Source of the DNA: Oscillospiraceae bacterium
GTDB lineage: Bacteria; Bacillota; Clostridia; Oscillospirales; Ruminococcaceae
DNA length: 64,000 nt
Assembly: GCA_021203065.1 (NCBI GenBank)
Contig: JAJQBX010000012.1
Coordinates: 62,001-126,000 of the forward strand
Direction: 5' to 3'
The position numbers and the translations under genes are program-made. Under the pieces are notes generated by a model. It saw nothing but the letters and a program-made list of their open reading frames with translations. It was not told the origin of the DNA and made no database searches. This document shows positions 36,828 through 43,982 of the stretch, piece by piece. The first letter of the stretch is position 1. Each line of letters begins with the position of its first letter.

Positions 36828-37712
36828 ATGGCAACCCTTAACAACAAAATTGATTTCGTGGTGCTCGCATCAGTGACTATGGCAAATGCAAACGGTGATC
36901 CAAATACTGGCAACAGACCGAGAATGACATATGGGGATTTTGGCGAGATGTCTGACGTATGTATCAAACGCAAAATCAGAAACAGAATGCAGGACATGGA
37001 TTACAAAATATTTGTTCAGTCAGAGGAGCGTTGTGACGATGGATGCAAGAGCCTTAAAGACAGATCTGACTCGGTTGCAAAGTTAAAAGCGATTAATAAC
37101 AAAGGTAAAAAAGTGACTTTCGCAGATAAGCAGGAGTATGCTGAAATCGCTTGCGATAGGTGGATTGATGTCAGATCATTTGGACAGGTATTTGCTTTCA
37201 GCGGTTCTGAAAGTGATGACGGCGTTTCCATAGGCATCAGGGGTCCTGTTTCGATTCATACGGCACTGAGTGCGTCTCCTATTGATATACACTCGATTGC
37301 AATCACAAAAAGTGTAAACGGAAATAATACTGATAAGAAGAAAAGCTCAGATACTATGGGCTCAAAGCATTTTGTGCGCTACGGTCTCTACACCATCAAA
37401 GGCTCAATCAATGTCCAGCTGGCGGAGAAGACTGGGTTCAGCGAGGAGGATGCTGAGGTGTTGAAAGAGTGCTTGAGGACGCTCTTTGAGAATGACTCTT
37501 CTTCTGCTCGTCCTGATGGGTCGATGGAGATATTGAAAGTATTCTGGTTCAGGCATAACTGCAAGGGCGGGCAGTATTCGTCGGCAAAGGTTCACCGCAG
37601 TATTGAGGTCAAGCTCAAGAACGAAAACGAGCTACCGACCTCTGCTGATGATTACGAGATAATCGTTCATCCCCTTGAGGGGCTCGAGCCGGAAGTGATT
37701 GACGGTGTCTGA
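36828..37712 (+). CDS. cas7c: Type I-C Cascade backbone Cas7c (Csd2)
   Basis: A 294-residue Cas7 backbone protein that coats the crRNA spacer. The N-terminal IDFVVLASVTMANANGDPN and GNRPRMTYGDFGEMSDVCIKRKIRNR region is diagnostic for Csd2; GIRGPVSIH and SSKHFVRYGLY-like segments follow. ATG at 36828 follows TCGGAGGAAG; an earlier in-frame ATG lies inside cas8c. Its stop overlaps the start of cas4. Confidence 0.95.
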   Translation: MATLNNKIDFVVLASVTMANANGDPNTGNRPRMTYGDFGEMSDVCIKRKIRNRMQDMDYKIFVQSEERCDDGCKSLKDRSDSVAKLKAINNKGKKVTFADKQEYAEIACDRWIDVRSFGQVFAFSGSESDDGVSIGIRGPVSIHTALSASPIDIHSIAITKSVNGNNTDKKKSSDTMGSKHFVRYGLYTIKGSINVQLAEKTGFSEEDAEVLKECLRTLFENDSSSARPDGSMEILKVFWFRHNCKGGQYSSAKVHRSIEVKLKNENELPTSADDYEIIVHPLEGLEPEVIDGV

Positions 37713-38373
37713 GTATAAAGAAGAGGATTACCTCCAGCTTTTCGGGCTGCAGAACTTTATATTCTGCAGGCGCAGATGGGCTCTTACGACAATTGAGGGG
37801 CTATGGCAGGAAAACCACCTCACTATTGACGGAAACATTTTTCACGAGCGGGCGCATGACAGTGAATTTGTCGAGAGCAGGGGAGACACCATTATCACCC
37901 GGGGCGTCTATCTCCACTCCTCCCGGCTCGGAGTGTCGGGGCAGTGCGATGTTTTAGAGTTTCACCGGAGTGAAGAGGGCATAACACTATCCGGCAGAAA
38001 CGGCAAATGGCTTCCTTATCCGATTGAATACAAGAGGGGCAAGCCACGTACGGACACCGGCGACGCTCACCAGCTCTGCGGGCAAGCCATGTGCCTTGAG
38101 GAGATGCTTTGCTGCCACATTCCGGTAGGTGCACTCTATTTCGGGGAGACCAAGAGGCGTGTGGAGGTTGAATTCACTCCGGAATTGCGTTCGGAAGTCG
38201 AATCGGCTCTCAAAGAGATGCATGAGCTTTTTGAGCGAGGATACACTCCGAAGGTCAAGCCAAAGAAGAGCTGTCAGTCCTGTTCGATGAAAGAACTTTG
38301 CATGCCTAAGCTCATGAAAGAAAAGAGTGCGAAAGACTATCTGAGCGAAACGCTCGAGGAGGTTTTAAGATGA
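37705..38373 (+). CDS. cas4: CRISPR adaptation exonuclease Cas4
   Basis: A 222-residue Cas4, a RecB-like nuclease with an iron-sulphur cluster that selects PAM-containing prespacers with Cas1-Cas2. Cluster cysteines: one in QNFIFCRRRW near residue 23 and CQSCSMKELC near residue 192. Nuclease residues lie in GVSGQCDVLEF and YPIEYKRGKPR. Start placed at GTG 37705 (nine bases after GGAAG), overlapping the cas7c stop; TTG 37699 is an alternative. Stop overlaps the cas1 ATG. Confidence 0.92.
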   Translation: MSEYKEEDYLQLFGLQNFIFCRRRWALTTIEGLWQENHLTIDGNIFHERAHDSEFVESRGDTIITRGVYLHSSRLGVSGQCDVLEFHRSEEGITLSGRNGKWLPYPIEYKRGKPRTDTGDAHQLCGQAMCLEEMLCCHIPVGALYFGETKRRVEVEFTPELRSEVESALKEMHELFERGYTPKVKPKKSCQSCSMKELCMPKLMKEKSAKDYLSETLEEVLR

Positions 38374-39401
38374 AAAAGCTTCTGAATACTCTTTATGTCA
38401 TGAGTGAGGACGCCTATCTGACTCTTGACGGCGAGAATGTCGTTGTGAAACGTGGGGACACCGTCACGGCACGTTATCCTCTTCACACTCTTGAAAGCAT
38501 AATGTCATTCTCCTATGCCGGGGCAAGCCCCTCGCTTATGGGAGCGTGTGCCGAAAGGGAAGTGAATCTGGCGTTCTTCACTCCAAAAGGAAAGTTTCTG
38601 GCAAGGACAACCGGTATAACTCACGGAAACGTTCTTCTGAGGCAGACCCAGTATCGGATTGCTGACAGCCCCGAAAAGAGTGTTGAGATTGCAAAGTGCT
38701 TCATTCTTGGGAAGGTCTGTAACTGCCGGAACAGCATTGAGCGCACCAGAAGAGATCACGGCATGCGGGTTGACGACAATATCTTAAGAATTGCCTCTGA
38801 CCAGCTTAAAAGCTACATTCCTCTGATTTCTTCTGCCGCCGACACCGACAGCCTCAGAGGCTTTGAGGGCGTTGCCGCAAATGCATATTTTGACGCCTTT
38901 GACGAGATGATTTTAGGCGACAAGGAGCTTTTCCGGTTCACTGTGAGAAGCCGCCGCCCACCGCTTGACCCGATAAATGCGCTTCTGTCGTTTGCTTATT
39001 CAATCCTCACGAACGACTGCGCATCGGCACTTGAGGCGGTCGGGCTTGACAGCTATGTAGGATTCATGCATACTGCCCGCCCCGGGCGAAAGTCTCTGGC
39101 ACTCGACCTGATGGAGGAGCTTCGCCCCTGCATTGCGGACAGGTTCGTTCTGACGCTCATCAACACCCGCCAGCTTCATAAGAAGGATTTTGACTTCCTC
39201 GACAGCGGCGCAGTCATCATGTCTGACGATGCGAGAAAGACATTCCTAAGAGCGTGGCAGGATCATAAGCGTGAGGAGATCACCCATCCGTATCTCGGCG
39301 AAAAGATCCCTTGGGGACTTGTTCCTGCGGTTCAGGCTCAGCTTCTTTCGAGATATTTGCGTGGAGACCTCGACGCATATCCGCCGTTTTTGTGGAAGTA
39401 G
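38370..39401 (+). CDS. cas1: CRISPR integrase Cas1 (type I-C)
   Basis: A 343-residue integrase that inserts new spacers with Cas2. N-terminal beta domain (LYVMSEDAYLTLDGENVVV), then the catalytic helical domain with RGFEGVAANAYFDAF-type motif (conserved E near residue 168), HTARPGRKSLALDLMEELRP (H near 232) and D/E residues that bind metal. Complete. Overlaps cas4 by four bases and abuts cas2. Confidence 0.96.
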   Translation: MKKLLNTLYVMSEDAYLTLDGENVVVKRGDTVTARYPLHTLESIMSFSYAGASPSLMGACAEREVNLAFFTPKGKFLARTTGITHGNVLLRQTQYRIADSPEKSVEIAKCFILGKVCNCRNSIERTRRDHGMRVDDNILRIASDQLKSYIPLISSAADTDSLRGFEGVAANAYFDAFDEMILGDKELFRFTVRSRRPPLDPINALLSFAYSILTNDCASALEAVGLDSYVGFMHTARPGRKSLALDLMEELRPCIADRFVLTLINTRQLHKKDFDFLDSGAVIMSDDARKTFLRAWQDHKREEITHPYLGEKIPWGLVPAVQAQLLSRYLRGDLDAYPPFLWK

Positions 39402-39404
39402 GTG

Positions 39405-39701
39405 ATGGAAGTGCTTGTGCTTATAACCTATGATGTGAACACCGAGGACGCCGCCGGAAGAAAGCGACTCCGGAAAATCGCCAAGCAGTGCACAAACTAC
39501 GGTCAGCGTGTGCAGAACTCCGTCTTTGAATGTCTCCTCGACGCCGGGCAGTGCCGCCTCCTGCAGGCAAAGCTCATTGAAATAATGGACGAATCGAGGG
39601 ACAGCCTGAGATTCTATTACCTCGGTAACAAGTATGAGACCAGAATCGAACACTTCGGAGTCAAAGACTCCTACGACCCAGAGGGGGTGTTGATGGTATA
39701 A
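39405..39701 (+). CDS. cas2: CRISPR adaptation protein Cas2
   Basis: A 98-residue Cas2 with the ferredoxin-like start VLVLITYDVNTED and QNSVFECLLDAGQ core; forms the dimer that bridges two Cas1 dimers. The ATG at 39405 is six bases past GGAAG; a GTG at 39402 is an alternative. It ends the cas operon, 110 bases before a toxin-antitoxin module instead of the CRISPR leader that normally follows. Confidence 0.95.
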   Translation: MEVLVLITYDVNTEDAAGRKRLRKIAKQCTNYGQRVQNSVFECLLDAGQCRLLQAKLIEIMDESRDSLRFYYLGNKYETRIEHFGVKDSYDPEGVLMV

Positions 39702-39729
39702 TCGCACGATTTATTTTCGGAAAATGGTG

Positions 39730-39772
39730 CTGTTATGTTGACAATAACAGAGCTGTCGTGGTATAATAACAG
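39730..39772 (+). promoter_or_regulatory. Promoter and operator of the Phd/PIN module
   Basis: TTGACA (39738-39743), 18 bases, TATAAT (39762-39767). CTGTTA-N9-TAACAG (39730-39750) brackets the -35 box, and a further TAACAG (39767-39772) follows the -10 box, suiting autoregulation by the antitoxin. Confidence 0.7.
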
Positions 39773-39811
39773 TACCAGTTGGGAATTATATTTTGCAAAA
39801 GGAGAATCATC

Positions 39812-40036
39812 ATGAAGCAGATTTCCATTACCGACTTGAAAATAAATGCTGGGTTGTACGTCAACATGGCGCAGGATCAGGATGTCATTATCACCCGGAA
39901 CGGCAAGGCAGTTGCAAAGCTTGTCACGATAAAGCCAAATAAAAAGGCTTCATGGGAGCGTGTTCGGGGACTTTTTGGTGGCATGAGTCTCAGCGATGAG
40001 GACGTTGTTGCGGCAAGGGAGGAACGGCTCAGATGA
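39812..40036 (+). CDS. Phd/YefM-type antitoxin
   Basis: A 74-residue antitoxin. The Phd DNA-binding fold is seen in ITDLKINAGLYVNMAQDQDVIITRNGKAVAKLV; the C-terminal tail (FGGMSLSDEDVVAAREERLR) is the toxin-neutralising part common to VapB/Phd partners of PIN toxins. AAAGGAG precedes the ATG at 39812. The stop overlaps the toxin start (ATGA). Sits between cas2 and the CRISPR leader on the same strand. Confidence 0.88.
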   Translation: MKQISITDLKINAGLYVNMAQDQDVIITRNGKAVAKLVTIKPNKKASWERVRGLFGGMSLSDEDVVAAREERLR

Positions 40037-40452
40037 AAGTAGCTTTTGATACCAACATTCTTTTGGATGCCATTCTCGGTCGTGCGGAATCGGAGAGTGC
40101 AAACGCTCTGATAAAAGCTGTGCTGAATGACCGGATCGACGGAATTCTTACCGCTAACACGATAACCGACATTTATTATGTCGCACGAAAAAGCATGGGC
40201 GAAAATGACGCTCGGGAAGCCGTCTTTGAAATTCTTTCTATTTTTGAGATTGCTCCTGTCACCGGTGAAGCTTGTCTCACTGCCCTTGAGCTTCCGATGT
40301 ACGATTTTGAGGATGCCGTCTTAGCAGCTTGCGTGAAAGAAGCTGACGCAGATTTCATTGCTACAAGAGATCAGGGTTTTATCTCCTCCGATGGAAGCCC
40401 GGTTAAAGCACTCAGACCAGCTGAAATTCTAGAGATATTAGGAGAGAAGTAA
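40033..40452 (+). CDS. PIN-domain toxin (VapC-like ribonuclease)
   Basis: A 139-residue PIN RNase. Acidic metal ligands: D6 in VAFDTNILLDAIL, the D/E pair in YDFEDAVLAACV near residue 96 and D in FIATRDQGF near residue 117. PIN toxins cleave tRNA or rRNA. Translationally coupled to the antitoxin. Its stop is 25 bases before the conserved hairpin of the CRISPR leader, so no gap remains between toxin and leader. Confidence 0.9.
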   Translation: MKVAFDTNILLDAILGRAESESANALIKAVLNDRIDGILTANTITDIYYVARKSMGENDAREAVFEILSIFEIAPVTGEACLTALELPMYDFEDAVLAACVKEADADFIATRDQGFISSDGSPVKALRPAEILEILGEK

Positions 40453-40646
40453 CTGAGAATCATGAACTGTAAGCCTGTGCGAAGCTCAAGTAACCACAAA
40501 AGCGACAGACTTTCGCACGCAAAATGTTGAACTTATATTACAAATCGTAATATATTTAGCTGTTTCCTAAAACTGCCGGTATAACAAAACCGTCATTTCC
40601 GGAAACAGCCCTCGCAAAACTCGCCACAATTCTGTGCAGTTTTGCT
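40453..40646 (+). promoter_or_regulatory. Type I-C CRISPR leader
   Basis: Contains three inverted repeats: GTGCGAA/TTTCGCAC (40477-40518), the I-C leader hairpin; ATATTAC-AAATC-GTAATAT (40535-40553); and GCTGTTTCC/GGAAACAGC (40559-40609). A likely crRNA promoter is TTGAAC (40527-40532), 18 bases, TATATT (40551-40556), with the second palindrome between its boxes. Confidence 0.75.
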
Positions 40647-43224
40647 GTCTCCCTCCCCACGGAGGGAGTGGATTGAAATGAAGAAGCAAAAGAAGCTTTT
40701 AATAGGGATATGGGTCTCCCTCCCCACGGAGGGAGTGGATTGAAATGAAAAGAAAGGGGGTGCTAAGTAATGGCTTCGGGTCTCCCTCCCCACGGAGGGA
40801 GTGGATTGAAATTACAGATACCGATTTGGAAGAAGCGTTATCCGGGTCTCCCTCCCCACGGAGGGAGTGGATTGAAATTATCACGCTACAGTGTTTCTTA
40901 TTTCGATCAGGGTCTCCCTCCCCACGGAGGGAGTGGATTGAAATACATTAACTGAAGCCTTTGACTGAGATTTCTTTGTCTCCCTCCCCACGGAGGGAGT
41001 GGATTGAAATTCAAATCATATATCGGGACATCATCGCAATATACAGTCTCCCTCCCCACGGAGGGAGTGGATTGAAATGAATCCAGACTGTAAACCGTCC
41101 CTGAAAACGTAGTCTCCCTCCCCACGGAGGGAGTGGATTGAAATTTTCGCTTTTTTACGTTGGCTTTGTAGTAGTAAAGTCTCCCTCCCCACGGAGGGAG
41201 TGGATTGAAATATTTTCTTGTGAAGTCCTCTGTAGTGGGTGCCTGGTCTCCCTCCCCACGGAGGGAGTGGATTGAAATAGCTTGAAACAATCGCCGGAGA
41301 AGAAAACATTGAGTCTCCCTCCCCACGGAGGGAGTGGATTGAAATTTTTGGAATTGAATATATTTTGTGGAGTAGCCGGGTCTCCCTCCCCACGGAGGGA
41401 GTGGATTGAAATATTAACAAAAATGACTATCTATTTGAATAAACCGGTCTCCCTCCCCACGGAGGGAGTGGATTGAAATTTTGTATATTATGGGGTGGGA
41501 TAAGGACTATCAAGTCTCCCTCCCCACGGAGGGAGTGGATTGAAATTTCAGTGATTTCGATTTCCTCACCTACGGTGTGAGTCTCCCTCCCCACGGAGGG
41601 AGTGGATTGAAATAGCCAAGGACCGTGGTTATAGCAGAAGTAACAGCAGTCTCCCTCCCCACGGAGGGAGTGGATTGAAATAAAAATTTACAACTTCCGC
41701 AAAAGTGCAGACCGAAGTCTCCCTCCCCACGGAGGGAGTGGATTGAAATTTTGACTGACAATCATTGATTACATCGGATAATTGTCTCCCTCCCCACGGA
41801 GGGAGTGGATTGAAATATGCACCTTGTATCTTCTCAACTAAGTCGCTGAAGTCTCCCTCCCCACGGAGGGAGTGGATTGAAATTTGCAAGGTGCTTTTTA
41901 ACCGAAGCAGCATCTTGTCTCCCTCCCCACGGAGGGAGTGGATTGAAATATGCTTCCTGCTTGATACTGCACAAACGTAATGGAGTCTCCCTCCCCACGG
42001 AGGGAGTGGATTGAAATGCAGAGAATAAGCCTGAAAGTGCTACAAAAAGACGTCTCCCTCCCCACGGAGGGAGTGGATTGAAATTGATAATGCTACACAT
42101 TGGATGCCGACGCCGAAAGTCTCCCTCCCCACGGAGGGAGTGGATTGAAATGTCAAGCAAAGGGAGAACATCGGAATTGACGTGGTCTCCCTCCCCACGG
42201 AGGGAGTGGATTGAAATTGCTATAGCTACTGCCATTCATGCTGTAGCCGTCCTGTCTCCCTCCCCACGGAGGGAGTGGATTGAAATGAAAAATAAAATTT
42301 GAGAGAGGTATAGCAAAATGAGTCTCCCTCCCCACGGAGGGAGTGGATTGAAATACCGGATAAATCACCCAGCCGTCGACATATCGGGTCTCCCTCCCCA
42401 CGGAGGGAGTGGATTGAAATGCAAAACGGCTCTGCGACTGGGTTTGTTGCAACTTGTCTCCCTCCCCACGGAGGGAGTGGATTGAAATGAAAAATAAAAT
42501 TTGAGAGAGGTATAGCAAAATGTCTCCCTCCCCACGGAGGGAGTGGATTGAAATTTGTGACACCACTTCCCAAGATATTCTGCCGTCTGTCTCCCTCCCC
42601 ACGGAGGGAGTGGATTGAAATTGCCTTATTGTGTGGACAAAGCTCAATTTCGGCACAGTCTCCCTCCCCACGGAGGGAGTGGATTGAAATAACTGTGACG
42701 TGTGACGTGTGACAATTTTTTTATGTCTCCCTCCCCACGGAGGGAGTGGATTGAAATGTGTTAGGTGGTGCAAGTGCATGATCCGTGAAGGTCTCCCTCC
42801 CCACGGAGGGAGTGGATTGAAATTACTGTGACGTGTGACGAGTGACAACTTTTTTAGTCTCCCTCCCCACGGAGGGAGTGGATTGAAATGGCTGTGGAAA
42901 AACTACTATTCTTACTCAACTTGGTCTCCCTCCCCACGGAGGGAGTGGATTGAAATTGAATCCATCGCAATTATTGTAAAGCAGTTCAAACGGTCTCCCT
43001 CCCCACGGAGGGAGTGGATTGAAATGTCTATCAGCGAACATCCTATGAAGTTCTGCTTCAGTCTCCCTCCCCACGGAGGGAGTGGATTGAAATGCTTGAA
43101 AGTTTCGATTCCGATGTTGCTATCAGTCTCCCTCCCCACGGAGGGAGTGGATTGAAATTTTCTTACGCTGTAGCAGTACCAGTCTTGATTAGTCTCCCTC
43201 CCTACGGAGGGAGCAGATCGCCTC
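40647..43224 (+). CRISPR. Type I-C CRISPR array, 39 repeats and 38 spacers
   Basis: The 33-base repeat begins GTCTCCCTCC, has a CCAC loop, continues GGAGGGAG and ends TGGATTGAAAT; CTCCCTCC/GGAGGGAG form the crRNA hairpin cut by Cas5c. I count 38 repeats that look identical, plus one degenerate repeat (43192-43224) that keeps about 22 bases with one loop change and loses the 3' handle. Spacers are 32-36 bases. Spacer 28 (42489-42521) equals the first 33 bases of spacer 25 (42287-42321). Spacers 31 and 33 differ at three positions. The leader is at the low-coordinate end, so newest spacers are near 40.7 kb. Confidence 0.98.
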
Positions 43225-43309
43225 TGGCGAAATCGACAAAGCGTTTGATGAGGTTCAGACTCAGACCTATCATCCGAGAGCTCTGCCTGAACTGTTCAAG
43301 AGACGATAA
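43210..43309 (+). pseudogene. 3' remnant of an unidentified gene fused to the array end
   Basis: From the degenerate repeat onward the frame QIASGEIDKAFDEVQTQTYH continues to PRALPELFKRR and a TAA at 43307. It has no start codon or ribosome site and looks like the last 30 or so codons of a gene cut off when the array trailer formed. Product not recognised. Confidence 0.45.
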
Positions 43310-43313
43310 AAAC

Positions 43314-43346
43314 CAGCCCACCTCTTCGGTGGACTGCTTTGTTTTT
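43314..43346. terminator. Terminator between the array and yafQ
   Basis: CAGCCCACC / GGTGGACTG stem with one mismatch; T-rich on both sides (TTTGTTTTT on plus, GGTTTTTATC on minus). It can end array and toxin transcripts. Confidence 0.7.
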
Positions 43347-43372
43347 ATAGCTCTGAATTCTTCTTCATCCGG

Positions 43373-43649
43373 TCAGAATAATTCCGAATGACTGCCAACT
43401 CGTTGGAGAAGCAAAACGAGAATGTCAGCTTCTTTCTTGTAAATCAGAAGCCAGTTCGGCTCAATGTGGCACTCCCGGAAGCTGATATAATCGCCGGTTA
43501 AGCTGTGATCCCGAAATTTTGCCTCAAGCGGTTCATCATTTGCGAGCTTGTCGATGACATCGAAAAGCAAATCGATATTCTTGTTCTGCTTCTTCGCAAG
43601 CTTCATGTCTTTCTTGAACTGCGTTGTGAATCTTACCTCATAATTTCAT
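43373..43649 (-). pseudogene. YafQ-like toxin with one-base frameshift at codon 3
   Basis: RelE/YafQ mRNA interferase of the DinJ-YafQ type. The ATG at 43649 overlaps the antitoxin stop, but reads M-K-L-stop. Removing one T or A in AAATTATGAG restores MKYEVRFTTQFKKDMKLAKK, the normal family start, and the remaining frame is intact to the stop (RDHSLTGDYISFRECHIEP, LLLQRVGSHSELF). The interval is 277 bases, exactly one more than 92 codons. An internal ATG at 43606 could give a 77-residue product lacking the first strand and helix; probably inactive. Confidence 0.8.
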
Positions 43650-43918
43650 ACGTCAAGTGCTTTCCTTAATTCCTCAATACTTCTGTAGCCCTTTGCGGAC
43701 GGGTCTTTCAGAATTTCTTCTCCCTCACGGAAAGCGGCGAGAGTGGTTTCGTTCGGAACGTCTGCCTTGACCTCGAAAGGCAAGCCGTTTGCACGAAGAG
43801 ACTGACGGAGGAAAATGTTGACAGCAGTCGACATGTTGAGCCCAAGGCTCTCAAAAAGATTCTCGCACCTTGTTTTGACTTCCTCATCTGTGCGGACATT
43901 GATATTAGTCATGCCCAT
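43646..43918 (-). CDS. RelB/DinJ-family antitoxin
   Basis: A 90-residue antitoxin. The ribbon-helix-helix DNA-binding part is NINVRTDEEVKTRCENLFESLGLNMSTAVNIFL, the C-terminal tail (SAKGYRSIEELRKALDV) wraps the toxin. AGGAGG lies nine bases before the ATG at 43918. Intact, though its toxin is frameshifted; still able to bind DNA. Confidence 0.88.
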   Translation of the reverse strand: MGMTNINVRTDEEVKTRCENLFESLGLNMSTAVNIFLRQSLRANGLPFEVKADVPNETTLAAFREGEEILKDPSAKGYRSIEELRKALDV

Positions 43919-43982
43919 AATGTAACACCTCCTGATGATATTGTGATACTATTATATCATATTATGCGCAAAATTGCAAGCT

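Noticed and set aside
40593..43155. Many overlapping open frames on both strands with repeated PLPPWGGR- or PSPRREW-like peptides
   Set aside because: They are translations of the CRISPR repeat, whose 33-base length and stop-poor sequence keep frames open.
31524..43650. Integration of the CRISPR locus at tRNA-Ser
   Set aside because: The 3' end of tRNA-Ser points away from the cas genes, and no copy of its end was seen beyond the array; no integrase is present.
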